DNA of 64,000 nucleotides, from contig JAFZUW010000070.1 in NCBI GenBank assembly GCA_017618195.1, positions 62,001 to 126,000 on the forward strand, in the 5' to 3' direction. Source of the DNA: Lachnospiraceae bacterium. GTDB taxonomy: Bacteria; Bacillota; Clostridia; Lachnospirales; Lachnospiraceae. The translations under genes and the position numbers were made by a program. Below the pieces are notes generated by a model. That model had not been told where the DNA came from, searched no databases, and saw nothing but the letters and a program-made list of their open reading frames with translations. Shown here piece by piece: positions 35,416 through 43,603 of the stretch (the stretch's first letter is position 1; the number at the start of each line of letters is the position of its first letter).

Positions 35416-36219
35416 TCAAGCGGTATAATAATCGCTCTCTGTGTTCCAGCCCGGGTTCGGCTCGTCCAACAGGACCCGCATTACCGATAACCCTTCCACG
35501 GATATGTCCTTTGCCCGGATTACGGTATGATAGCGCTTGGCCATAGCAAGGTATTCGCCGATTGCCTCCGCGGTGCTTCGGTAAAATCCGGACGAAGCGG
35601 GATACGACGGATCATCATCCGAATAAGCCGGAATCCCTTCCGGTTTTCCAAACAGGCGTCTGCGGATATCCCGCGAGATGCAGTCAAGAACCGCTTCTTT
35701 CCACGTCGTGCCGGCTCCGGGGACAAGCTGCCCGTCAATCTGCAGGGCAAGAACCGGATACCTCTTCAGCATTCCGCAGTCCTTAACGGAAACGTCCATG
35801 CCCGCCGAAAGGTATCTTTCCCGATAGGGCTCCCAAAAACCGGGGATTTCTTCCCCCGCGTCCGGAGCAACCAGGCGGACGCTTTTCAGTTTGAATCGCA
35901 TTGCACAAATGAACAGGTCCTGCCAGGCGGCGGCAAGCGCATCTTCTCTCGTACTGCCGCATCCGAGTCCCGGAAAGCCGTTCTCCGGCATAAGGGACGC
36001 GCAGTGAATTGCCGCAGCAAGCTTCCGCAAGGTCTTTTCAAGAGCCGGACCCGCTTCCGTATCCGCGGACCACGCCTCCGTTCCCTCGAGCCTTGCGCGG
36101 CACCAGTAAAGTCCTGTCACTTCATCCTGCCCCTGTTCTACGGCGGCGGTTTCGGCCACCCAGCTGCGAAACGGGGCAAACAGGTCTCCGTTTTTTGAAA
36201 AATTCAATGAATTTAACAT
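35416..36219 (-). CDS. Degenerate YcaO-like protein
   Basis: 267 aa. Three blocks run in the same order as in the YcaO enzyme at 40341-42149: GLGCGSTREDALAAAWQDL matches GNTPLEAIVHGISEIAERF; YLSAGMDVSVKDCGMLKRYP matches RPLGYRYEIRDCSLGIGLP; PGAGTTWKEAVLDCISRDI matches GADPRAHVALERCLTEI. The acidic E-x-x-E-R site of the true YcaO is not kept (W-Q-D-L-F here), so ATP activity is doubtful. It might be a partner subunit or an inactive peptide-binding copy. It shares the -10 region of its promoter with the divergent radical SAM operon. Cytoplasmic. The family call is an inference by eye. Confidence 0.55.
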   Translation of the reverse strand: MLNSLNFSKNGDLFAPFRSWVAETAAVEQGQDEVTGLYWCRARLEGTEAWSADTEAGPALEKTLRKLAAAIHCASLMPENGFPGLGCGSTREDALAAAWQDLFICAMRFKLKSVRLVAPDAGEEIPGFWEPYRERYLSAGMDVSVKDCGMLKRYPVLALQIDGQLVPGAGTTWKEAVLDCISRDIRRRLFGKPEGIPAYSDDDPSYPASSGFYRSTAEAIGEYLAMAKRYHTVIRAKDISVEGLSVMRVLLDEPNPGWNTESDYYTA

Positions 36220-36228
36220 AAATGTCCC

Positions 36229-36257
36229 TTTACATTTGTTCCCGTTGATTATATAAT
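36229..36257 (+). promoter_or_regulatory. Promoter of the B-C-D-YcaO operon
   Basis: TTTACA (36229-36234), 17-nt spacer, perfect TATAAT (36252-36257), 117 bp before the first enzyme ATG. Strong by sequence, and it overlaps the opposing promoter. Confidence 0.85.
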
Positions 36258-36284
36258 TCTATAATACAGCGACGCATTTTTCAA
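36256..36284 (-). promoter_or_regulatory. Divergent promoter of the degenerate YcaO-like gene and SPASM A
   Basis: Minus strand TTGAAA (36279-36284), 17-nt spacer, TAGAAT (36256-36261). Its -10 shares bases 36256-36257 with the plus-strand -10, so the two RNA polymerase sites exclude each other. Confidence 0.75.
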
Positions 36285-36374
36285 GTGCTTACTTTTAAAA
36301 ATTTTTACAAGTTTATTTCCTGTCATTTTTCTAAAAACCGTTATTTCTACTTATATTTCAATAAAAGAGGTTTC

Positions 36375-37652
36375 ATGCGATACTATTATTTGAAAACAAA
36401 TGCCTGCGATTCGGAAAACCTTTCCGCGGACCTTCGGTATGTTCTCGACGCCATGGACGGATATACAAATTTGAACAGTTCGGCTTTTCTGCCGAAGCAT
36501 CGTGCGATTGCCGAAGAACTCTGCCGTAGAGGTGCGGCGTTCCGCTGTGCCCGCGGTTTTCGGGGAACTTCCCCCGGCCCGATCCGCGGCGCATATTGGG
36601 CGATCACGGGTTTCTGCAACTTACGATGCACCCATTGCTACATGTCGTCACCCGTCAATCATCCGAAACCTCCGGAACTGAAACGCCTTATGACGCTTGC
36701 CGACCGGCTTGCTTCGGGCGGAGCCGTCGAACTGATTCTGACCGGCGGCGAGGTATTTTCTTATCAGCAGCTTCCGGAACTGCTCGATTATCTCGAGGAG
36801 TCCGGTTTTTATGTTTCCAATATTCTTACAAACGCCACACTTGTTACGGAGTCAACTCCCGCACTGTTTACGGACCGCGACATGTTTCCCCGTTTTCACG
36901 TAAGTTTTGACGGAGTCGGTCATCACAGCCGGTTCCGCGGCGTTATGGATGCGGAGGAGCGGACGCTTCGCGGAATCCGGATTCTGAAAGACGCCGGGTT
37001 TCATGTCGGCGTCAACACAAGTATCGATGCGGCCAATCTGACTTCGCTTCCGGCCACCTACGAGTGCATGAAGGAGCTCGGTGTCGACGAATGGGGCGTT
37101 GCAAGACCTCTCCGGTTCGGCTGTGCCAAAGGAATGAGCATTCCGTCAACGGATGCATTTGCCGCGGTATGTACCGATTTACAGGAACGCTGGCTTGCCG
37201 ACGGACGTCCCATGACGCTCGGCCTCGAAGGTCTCTATTCCTACCGCCCCGGAGCTGTGCGCACAATCCGCCCGTTTGACGGCAATCAGCCGTCGTGCTG
37301 GGAATGCAGGGACTATCCGTACCTTTCGGACAAAGGTCTTCTGATGCCTTGCTCCGCATATACCGATTCGCCGGTCTCGGATTCCTTCCCGGATCTTTCC
37401 GCCATGGAATTCGAGGATGCGTGGAACTCCGAATTCCTGCAGAAGGTCATGTCGATCACGCCTGAGGACGTGATGGCTCATTCTCCGGAATGCCGGACAT
37501 GCGAATACCTTTCCGAGTGCAAGACCGGATGCCGCGCAAGCGCCCTCATCAACGCCGGCTCCGTTTACGCGGCCGACCCCTACAACTGCGAAATCCTGAA
37601 GCGTCAGATGCAGAAACAATATTATCAAAGGGAGAAAGAACATGGAGAATAA
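36375..37652 (+). CDS. SPASM radical SAM enzyme (paralogue B)
   Basis: 425 aa from ATG 36375 (AAAAGAGGTTTC before it; a longer in-frame ATG at 36285 lies too near the promoter). N-terminal unit is shorter than in the others: YVLDAMDGYTNLNSSAFLPK with D-G at 28-29. Radical SAM Cys C81, C85, C88 (GFCNLRCTHCY); the glycine motif is TGGEVFS. SPASM: CWECRDYPYLSDKGLLMPCSAY and CRTCEYLSECKTGCRASA, ending YNCEILK. First gene of a four-gene operon. The next enzyme starts 10 bp before this stop. Confidence 0.93.
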   Translation: MRYYYLKTNACDSENLSADLRYVLDAMDGYTNLNSSAFLPKHRAIAEELCRRGAAFRCARGFRGTSPGPIRGAYWAITGFCNLRCTHCYMSSPVNHPKPPELKRLMTLADRLASGGAVELILTGGEVFSYQQLPELLDYLEESGFYVSNILTNATLVTESTPALFTDRDMFPRFHVSFDGVGHHSRFRGVMDAEERTLRGIRILKDAGFHVGVNTSIDAANLTSLPATYECMKELGVDEWGVARPLRFGCAKGMSIPSTDAFAAVCTDLQERWLADGRPMTLGLEGLYSYRPGAVRTIRPFDGNQPSCWECRDYPYLSDKGLLMPCSAYTDSPVSDSFPDLSAMEFEDAWNSEFLQKVMSITPEDVMAHSPECRTCEYLSECKTGCRASALINAGSVYAADPYNCEILKRQMQKQYYQREKEHGE

Positions 37653-39036
37653 CGGGTCCTTATATGCTGTATTGAATGACGACTGGGTGCTTCGCGGCTG
37701 GAGTAATCTCGAATGTGCCCTGGTGAATTGGCATACGAACGAGATGGAGTATCTGCCGCCGGACGAAAGGCATGTTTTGAAATCCTGTGACGGCCGCCAT
37801 GATTTTCATTCCGCCCTGTTTCTGCCGGTCCATCACGTCCTGCTGGAAAAATATACGGAAAGAGGAATTGTACGGCAGTGCCGGGAAGGTGAATGCACAA
37901 TCCACCCGGCGCAGGCATACCGCCGCGCAGACTGCCCGGTAACCAAAAGCGTTCTTTGGTCCCTTACCAACAACTGCAACTTCCGCTGCCGCCACTGCTA
38001 CATGTCGGCGCCGCAGCGTGCCTATAAGGAGCTCAGCCGCGACGAGCTGTTCTCGGTTCTTGACAAGCTGGAAGCGGCCAATGTGCCGGACATCTCATTT
38101 ACCGGCGGCGAGCCGCTGCTTCGACCGGAACTGCCGGAGCTGTTACGCCGCATGAAGGAAAAGCACATCAATTTCACGGAAATCTTTTCCAATGCCTCTC
38201 TGGTTACCGATGAGATTCTCGATGAGATCGAAGCAATCGGCTACATGCCCGCCTTCAAGGTCAGCTTTGACTGCATCGGAACCCATAACTACATGCGCGG
38301 CGTTCCGTTCGCGGAAGAGCAGACGCTCCGCGGGATCCGCACGCTGACGAGGCGCGGGTATACGGTAATCATCATCTCGAGCGTCGATTCGGTCGTACTT
38401 CCGCAAATCCCGGAAACGCTTGACGCGCTGATCGATCTCGGCGTCGACAGCTGGTGGATCTCGCCTCCGGTTGAGGTCGGCGTGTGGAAGGGAAGCCAGA
38501 CGAAATCCAATCTGAACGATACGATCTCCGCATTGAAAAACCTCGCAAAACTGTGGGTGGACCGCGGACGTCCGATTGAGCTTCTGCTCTGGTATTTCGG
38601 AATCTTTAAGCGGAAAGGAAGCGAACAGCTGCATGTCGGAAACGGACGGCTGTTCGTGCCCGAAGATTACGAATGCCTTGCCTGCCACTACTATCCGTAC
38701 GTTGCCCCGGACGGCAAAGTCCTTCCCTGCGGAAGCTATATCGGAACCGAGATCGCAAAGCCCCTTCCGAGCCTGACGGACATGACGTTCGCGGAAGCAC
38801 TGAACGACGCCTCGCTGAGACGGTACTGCGACATGAAAAAGGATGAAATCTGGAACAACAGCGAATCCTGCCGGTCATGCGCACATTTTCCGGACTGCGG
38901 AGGCGGCTGCCGGATTGCCGCGTTCACCGAAACGGGCGATTTTCTGCACCGCGAGCCGACCAAATGCGCACTGTTCAAGGGCGGTATCCGGGACAGCTTC
39001 ATCGAATACGTAAAGGAGCTTGTATCCCATGAATAG
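37642..39036 (+). CDS. SPASM radical SAM enzyme (paralogue C)
   Basis: 464 aa; ATG after AAAGGGAGAAAG. N-terminal RRE-like unit: HVLKSCDGRHDFHSALFLPV (CDG at 49-51). Radical SAM Cys C112, C116, C119 (NNCNFRCRHCY), GGEPLLRPEL. SPASM: CLACHYYPYVAPDGKVLPCG and CRSCAHFPDCGGGCRIAA, then TKCALF. It overlaps B by 11 bp and D begins inside its last codons. The N-terminus ALVNWHTNEMEYLPPDERH aligns with D and A, showing that the paralogues arose by duplication. Confidence 0.93.
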   Translation: MENNGSLYAVLNDDWVLRGWSNLECALVNWHTNEMEYLPPDERHVLKSCDGRHDFHSALFLPVHHVLLEKYTERGIVRQCREGECTIHPAQAYRRADCPVTKSVLWSLTNNCNFRCRHCYMSAPQRAYKELSRDELFSVLDKLEAANVPDISFTGGEPLLRPELPELLRRMKEKHINFTEIFSNASLVTDEILDEIEAIGYMPAFKVSFDCIGTHNYMRGVPFAEEQTLRGIRTLTRRGYTVIIISSVDSVVLPQIPETLDALIDLGVDSWWISPPVEVGVWKGSQTKSNLNDTISALKNLAKLWVDRGRPIELLLWYFGIFKRKGSEQLHVGNGRLFVPEDYECLACHYYPYVAPDGKVLPCGSYIGTEIAKPLPSLTDMTFAEALNDASLRRYCDMKKDEIWNNSESCRSCAHFPDCGGGCRIAAFTETGDFLHREPTKCALFKGGIRDSFIEYVKELVSHE

Positions 39037-40348
39037 TCTCTACGCCCGAATCGGGCGCAACTACATATTGCGCGGCTGGACCGACTGTCCCTTCGCGCTG
39101 ATCGAACGGTGGTACGGCCAGGAATTCTTCCCCTGCGAAGAATACGCCTACGTGCTCCGCTCCTGCGACGGCCGCTGCGACTTTTCCTCTCCGGCCTTCA
39201 CGCCCGCCCATCGGCGTCAGCTTGACTTTCTCGTCGGCAAAGGCTACGCGGAAATCTGCGAATACGGCGACGGTCCGGATCCCGTTCAGAATTATCGGTA
39301 CACCCCGTGTCCCCGTCTCTATAGCTTGAGCTGGGCAATCACCGATGCCTGCAATCTGCACTGCGTACATTGTTTTATGGAATCTCCGGGCAAGACCGCC
39401 CCGGACGATGCGAAAAGAACAGACCGTCTTCTTAAGGAAATCCTTCGGGCAAATGTACCGTTTGTGTCACTGACCGGAGGAGAGCCGTTACTGTCTCCTC
39501 ATTTTCCGAAAATCGTACGCGAATTGAGCAAGGCAGGCGTGCGGATCACGGAAATCTCCACGAACGCAACGCTTCTAAACGACCGGGTGCTGGATCTCTT
39601 TCTTCAGTACGGACAGCACCCGGATCTGCTGATCAGTTATGACGGCTGCGGCGTTCACGATACAATCCGCGGTGCACGCGGACTCGAAGAAAAGGTACTC
39701 CGCGCGGCAGAGCTCGCCCTCTCCCGCGGCTTTGCCGCCGTCATGGTAACTACCCTCATGGCGCAGAACATCGGATCGCTTCCCGCCACCTACGAACGGC
39801 TCAAGGCACTGAAACCTTCCGGCTGGTTCGTCAACCGCGCACAGTCAACCGGGCTTTACAAAAACGAACACCGGCTGACAACCGCCGAGGCTGCGGAAGC
39901 ATGTGCCGAGGTCCACGAAATGTGGCTGCGGGACGGTCGTCCCTTCCCGGTCATGTTCGAACAGTTCCGGCCGGCGGAACGGAAGACCGCTTTCACCGCG
40001 GACAGCCCGGAATGCTCCGGTACTACGTGCGGCGCGTTTCTTCTGCCCGACGGAACGCTGATGCCGTGCCCCGGATTTGTTACCACGCCCATACAGAACG
40101 AGATGCCCAACGCTTTGGAACTCGGTCTCCCGGAAGCCTGGAGCTCCGATTCGATCGTCCGTTTCCGAAATGTCCGCAAATCGGTCCGGCTTGAAAAGAA
40201 TCCGCAGTGTGCGGCATGTCCGAATTTCGAAGAATGCGGTATGGGATGCCGCGCTTACGCATTGACCGAAACGGGATCCATTGACAGCCGGGATCCCGAT
40301 CTGTGCGACATCTTTACCAATAACCGGAGGAATGCTTTCCATGAGTGA
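39029..40348 (+). CDS. SPASM radical SAM enzyme (paralogue D)
   Basis: 439 aa from ATG 39029; AAAGGAG sits 10 nt upstream, whereas an in-frame TTG 9 nt earlier is too close to it. RRE-like unit: YVLRSCDGRCDFSSPAFTPA. Radical SAM Cys C108, C112, C115 (DACNLHCVHCF), GGEPLLSPHF. SPASM: GTTCGAFLLPDGTLMPCPG and CAACPNFEECGMGCRAYAL, ending DLCDIF. Start overlaps C, and the YcaO start overlaps its stop by 8 bp, so the enzymes are made in step. Confidence 0.93.
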   Translation: MNSLYARIGRNYILRGWTDCPFALIERWYGQEFFPCEEYAYVLRSCDGRCDFSSPAFTPAHRRQLDFLVGKGYAEICEYGDGPDPVQNYRYTPCPRLYSLSWAITDACNLHCVHCFMESPGKTAPDDAKRTDRLLKEILRANVPFVSLTGGEPLLSPHFPKIVRELSKAGVRITEISTNATLLNDRVLDLFLQYGQHPDLLISYDGCGVHDTIRGARGLEEKVLRAAELALSRGFAAVMVTTLMAQNIGSLPATYERLKALKPSGWFVNRAQSTGLYKNEHRLTTAEAAEACAEVHEMWLRDGRPFPVMFEQFRPAERKTAFTADSPECSGTTCGAFLLPDGTLMPCPGFVTTPIQNEMPNALELGLPEAWSSDSIVRFRNVRKSVRLEKNPQCAACPNFEECGMGCRAYALTETGSIDSRDPDLCDIFTNNRRNAFHE

Positions 40349-42149
40349 GAACAACAATCGTCCTTATAAATGCGCCGATCCGCTTTCCACCATTAACCGC
40401 GTGCGGCAGGCGCTGGAGCGGTGCGGTCTTTTTACCATCGAAAAAGGCTTTTACCATCCGTCCGCCAATGTTGCCTGTTCCCGCGTGATGCTCGGCGATG
40501 AGGAACTGCTTTCCTTCGGTGTCGGCACAAACGGCAAAGGGATGAATATGCGGTACGCGCTCGCAAGCGCATACGGCGAGTTCCTGGAACGGCTTCAAAA
40601 CGGAATGCTTTTCCCGAACCGCCAGCTGCAGTTTTCCCCGAACGGACTGTTCCGCTTCGGACCGGACGAGATTCTATGCACGCCGGAGGAAACCGTCGCG
40701 GAGTGCGGCGACATCGTGCGTGAAATCTTCAACCTTTCAACGGATGCGGATGCCCTGAATCTGTTAAAGCAGGCGTTCGGAGATAAGCGTGTGCTCTGCG
40801 CCCCATTTGCCGACATAACCGGAGGATGTGTCCGCAACGTTCCGATCAAGCTGTTTTACAACACAAGCGGCACCAACGGCATGTGCGCCGGCAATACGCC
40901 CTTGGAAGCGATCGTTCACGGCATAAGCGAGATTGCGGAGCGCTTTGCCATGCGTGAAATCTACATGGAACGCATTACTCCCCCGATTGTCCCGCCGGAA
41001 TGCTTCGAAGGTACCGTCATCCATTACCGTCTCGAAGCGATGCGGCCGCTCGGCTACCGTTATGAAATCCGCGACTGCTCGCTCGGAATCGGCCTGCCGG
41101 TGATCGGGCTCCTTCTCTTCAATGAAAAGGGGGAGCACACCTTCCACCTCGGAGCAGATCCTCGTGCGCATGTCGCTCTTGAGCGCTGCCTGACCGAAAT
41201 TTTCCAGGGAAGCGAGGAGGATATCGCCGAGCGTTTTACGGCCGAAACGCTTCCTTACCCGGAAACCAAAACGGAGAAGAATCTCTATTGCCGCCAGTTC
41301 AGCGACTCCACGATCCGCGGAACCGGTCTGTGGCCTTCAAGCCTGTTGAACGAGCAGCCGTCCTATCCTTTCGAAGGGCTTTTCCCCGCCGGAAACAGCG
41401 ACGAGGAGGACTTTTCCCTGCTGTCGTCCCGCCTTGCGGAGCTCGGGTACCGGCTCTTTATCCGCGACTGCTCCTATCTTGATTTCCCGGCGTATTTTGT
41501 TTATATCCCGCGTATGAGCGATCTCGATTTCATTTACGACGACGGCGGCGATTTTATCCGCGCCATGCGCCTTGTCGGGATGCAGCGGACCTTCATCGGC
41601 CCGAGAAGCGCGTCTGAAAAAGATCGCCGCACCTTCGCCGAATGTCTTGACCGATATCTTCGGGAAAATGTGTCCGCTCCGGTCAATCCGGTTCAGTTCT
41701 TCCTTTTGAACAGTTCTCCGTCCATGTGCGATGCGGATCCGTATCTGATTACGGCTTTGTTCACGGGAACCGGCGGTGATCCCGGACTCGCTTCCGAGTA
41801 CATGGAACAGCACCTTAAGAACAGCCCCGCAGCCGTACAGAACCGCAAGCTTTGTACCGCGCTTGCATTTTACTGGCACGAAAAGGCGCGCGGCGCCGAA
41901 GACGGCACGCTTCGCGAACTGCTCAGCCGGATGTTCGATCAAAAAACCGTGGACATTTGCTTTGCCCACGGTCTCAATCCCGGATTATTCGATTATTTTC
42001 TGTGGCCGGAATGTTTCCGCTGCGGCCAATGTCTGCGGCGTTCCACCTGCATGTATGACCGGCTCGTTGAAATCCTTACGCCGATTCAGCAGATATACCG
42101 GGAGCACACTCCGGATCAGGAAGCGCTTCTGTCACTGCTTACTTTTTGA
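40341..42149 (+). CDS. YcaO-domain enzyme
   Basis: 602 aa from ATG 40341 (GGAGG 10 nt before; the closer ATG 9 nt upstream has a 1-nt spacing). YcaO enzymes use ATP to activate backbone amides of RiPP precursors, giving azolines, thioamides or amidines. Blocks: GTNGKGMNMRYALASAYGEF (residues about 54-73), NTSGTNGMCAGNTPLEAIVH then SEIAERF, IRDCSLGIGLPVIGLLLF, GADPRAHVALERCLTEIFQG. The 220-residue C-terminal part repeats a RLFIRDCSYLDFPAYFVYIP block and ends in ECFRCGQCLRRSTC, four closely spaced Cys that could bind a metal. No cyclodehydratase partner (ThiF/E1-like) or TfuA is in the window. Confidence 0.93.
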   Translation: MSENNNRPYKCADPLSTINRVRQALERCGLFTIEKGFYHPSANVACSRVMLGDEELLSFGVGTNGKGMNMRYALASAYGEFLERLQNGMLFPNRQLQFSPNGLFRFGPDEILCTPEETVAECGDIVREIFNLSTDADALNLLKQAFGDKRVLCAPFADITGGCVRNVPIKLFYNTSGTNGMCAGNTPLEAIVHGISEIAERFAMREIYMERITPPIVPPECFEGTVIHYRLEAMRPLGYRYEIRDCSLGIGLPVIGLLLFNEKGEHTFHLGADPRAHVALERCLTEIFQGSEEDIAERFTAETLPYPETKTEKNLYCRQFSDSTIRGTGLWPSSLLNEQPSYPFEGLFPAGNSDEEDFSLLSSRLAELGYRLFIRDCSYLDFPAYFVYIPRMSDLDFIYDDGGDFIRAMRLVGMQRTFIGPRSASEKDRRTFAECLDRYLRENVSAPVNPVQFFLLNSSPSMCDADPYLITALFTGTGGDPGLASEYMEQHLKNSPAAVQNRKLCTALAFYWHEKARGAEDGTLRELLSRMFDQKTVDICFAHGLNPGLFDYFLWPECFRCGQCLRRSTCMYDRLVEILTPIQQIYREHTPDQEALLSLLTF

Positions 42150-42181
42150 TGCACCCGGAAGCGGGGCGAACCGTTCGTGAG

Positions 42182-42724
42182 TCACCGCTTACCGTCTGAT
42201 TCATTCGGAAGTCGGGCGATCAGTTCGCGGAACCGTAACGGGGTGTCCTTGTCCGCACGCCTGAGAAAGCCGGAACCGCGGACAAATTTCGGAAGTTCCT
42301 CATAATCGAGGATTCTTTCCGCGGTCATCATGCCGGAAGCGGAAAAACAGTGCTTCAGGCGCTCACAGCTGATCAGCATCGCCGTATTTCCGTTGTCGGA
42401 CCAGATCTCCGAATAGAGCGCAAAGCATCCGCCTTCGTTAAGAAGGCCGCGAATCCTTTCGGCAAATGCATCCTCTTTGAGGATCAGCATCGGCGGAGCC
42501 GGAAAAACAGAATAGATAACATCATATCCCCCTCCCATATCTCCATACAAACTGTCCTGCAGGAAAGAAACATTATGCCTGCAGGACAGTTTCTTTTTTG
42601 CGTCCTCGATACATTCCCGCGAAGGTTCCAACCCGACGATTTCCGACTTGTCATCATCAAATGCCGCGATTTCTTCGCCTCTTCCGCAGCCGATGAAAAG
42701 GATCCTGGCCTTTGTTTCCGTCAT
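42182..42724 (-). CDS. Small SAM-dependent methyltransferase
   Basis: 180 aa with motif I ILFIGCGRGEEIAAFD at residues 9-24, an acidic IVGLEPSREC second strand and YDVIYSVFPAPP where motif II lies. Short for class I enzymes. CGGAGGATGACAT precedes the ATG. It is the last gene of the precursor-peptide strand, after a terminator hairpin, and it converges on the YcaO gene (32 bp gap). It could methylate the peptide, but that is inference. Confidence 0.8.
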   Translation of the reverse strand: MTETKARILFIGCGRGEEIAAFDDDKSEIVGLEPSRECIEDAKKKLSCRHNVSFLQDSLYGDMGGGYDVIYSVFPAPPMLILKEDAFAERIRGLLNEGGCFALYSEIWSDNGNTAMLISCERLKHCFSASGMMTAERILDYEELPKFVRGSGFLRRADKDTPLRFRELIARLPNESDGKR

Positions 42725-42751
42725 ATGTCATCCTCCGATTTATGAAACAAA

Positions 42752-42791
42752 GCGCCCGAGAACCGGGCGTATAAACCGGGTTCTCGGGTGC
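42752..42791 (-). terminator. Terminator after precursor genes
   Basis: Minus strand GCACCCGAGAACCCGG and CCGGTTCTCGGGCGC form a 15-bp stem around a TTTATACGC-type loop, followed by TTTGTTTC. It ends the short precursor transcript; the methyltransferase lies beyond it. Confidence 0.8.
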
Positions 42792-42830
42792 TGAATGCTT
42801 CCTTTTGAGCGTGCTTCGTCCGTTCAAAAA

Positions 42831-43151
42831 CTAGCGCTGCTTGCCGAGATAGTGGCCGAGGAAGGTACCGCAGATTTCGGTACAAACCTTTGTACAGCCG
42901 GGCTTGGGTTCGGGGCAGTCACCGTTTCTTGCTCCGGAAATCTGCTCCAGCTCTTCTGCGGAAAGGTTTGCCTGCTCCGTATAGAACTTTTTGAAATCGT
43001 CAACGGATACGTCAAAGCCGTTCTCCTTCGCGATCTCAACAACCTTCTCGGCAACGCTCAACGGCGCGCCTTTGATCCCCATAACCTTCTCCTTCAGGGC
43101 ATCGTCTTCCATAACCTTTTTGTAGAATGCTTCTACCTGCTGAATTGCCAT
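42831..43151 (-). CDS. Nif11-leader RiPP precursor peptide 1
   Basis: 106 aa from ATG 43149-43151 (AAAGGAGAAACAAGGCT). Residues 1-73 are a Nif11-type leader: MAIQQVEAFYKKVMEDDALK, then GAPLSVAEKVVEIAKENGFD and LSAEELEQISG. The core after G-A (residue 74) is C-rich: Cys79, 86, 90, 94 in GDCPEPKPGCTKVCTEICG, then TFLGHYLGKQR. The leader is nearly identical to that of peptide 2, while the N-terminal part of the core differs and the last 16 residues do not. This is a substrate for the neighbouring radical SAM and YcaO enzymes. Confidence 0.93.
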   Translation of the reverse strand: MAIQQVEAFYKKVMEDDALKEKVMGIKGAPLSVAEKVVEIAKENGFDVSVDDFKKFYTEQANLSAEELEQISGARNGDCPEPKPGCTKVCTEICGTFLGHYLGKQR

Positions 43152-43230
43152 AGCCTTGTTTCTCCTTTGTTTTCTTTTTCCACAAAAACGCATTTTCATG
43201 CGTCAATGTTCTCTCTTGGCGCGCATCACA

Positions 43231-43554
43231 TCAGCGCTGTTTGCCGATATAATGTCCGAGGAAGGTACCGCAGATTTCAACACAACTCTTGGAGCAGTTC
43301 GGATCCTGATGGAGGCACTCGCTCCAGCCTAACCCTCCGGAAACCTGTTCCATTTCTTCAGCGGACAAATCTGCCTGCTCCGTATAGTACTCTTTAAAGT
43401 CATCAACGGATACGTCAAAACCATTCTCCTTCGCGATTGCAACAACCTTCTCGGCAACGCTCAAAGGCGCGCCCTTGATACCCATAACCTTCTCCTTCAG
43501 GGCATCGTCTTCCATAACCTTCTTGTAGAATGCTTCTACCTGCTGAACTGCCAT
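43231..43554 (-). CDS. Nif11-leader RiPP precursor peptide 2
   Basis: 107 aa from ATG 43552-43554 (AAAGGAGGAACAATGTT). Leader MAVQQVEAFYKKVMEDDALK as in peptide 1, ending LSAEEMEQVSGG, a classic double-Gly site. Core: LGWSECLHQDPNCSKSCVEI, then CGTFLGHYIGKQR; Cys80, 87, 91, 95. The spacing C-x6-C-x3-C-x3-C is the same as in peptide 1 although the residues between differ, which means the Cys positions are under selection. 80 bp from peptide 1. Confidence 0.93.
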   Translation of the reverse strand: MAVQQVEAFYKKVMEDDALKEKVMGIKGAPLSVAEKVVAIAKENGFDVSVDDFKEYYTEQADLSAEEMEQVSGGLGWSECLHQDPNCSKSCVEICGTFLGHYIGKQR

Positions 43555-43603
43555 AACATTGTTCCTCCTTTGCCTTTTCGTTTTTCTATACTGCAACGCA
43601 TCT

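Noticed and set aside
36285-36374. N-terminal extension of SPASM B
   Set aside because: ATG 36285 is only 27 bp after the -10 box and lacks a ribosome site; ATG 36375 has AAAAGAGG.
38143-38688. Minus-strand frame opposite SPASM C
   Set aside because: Antisense shadow of a well-supported radical SAM gene.
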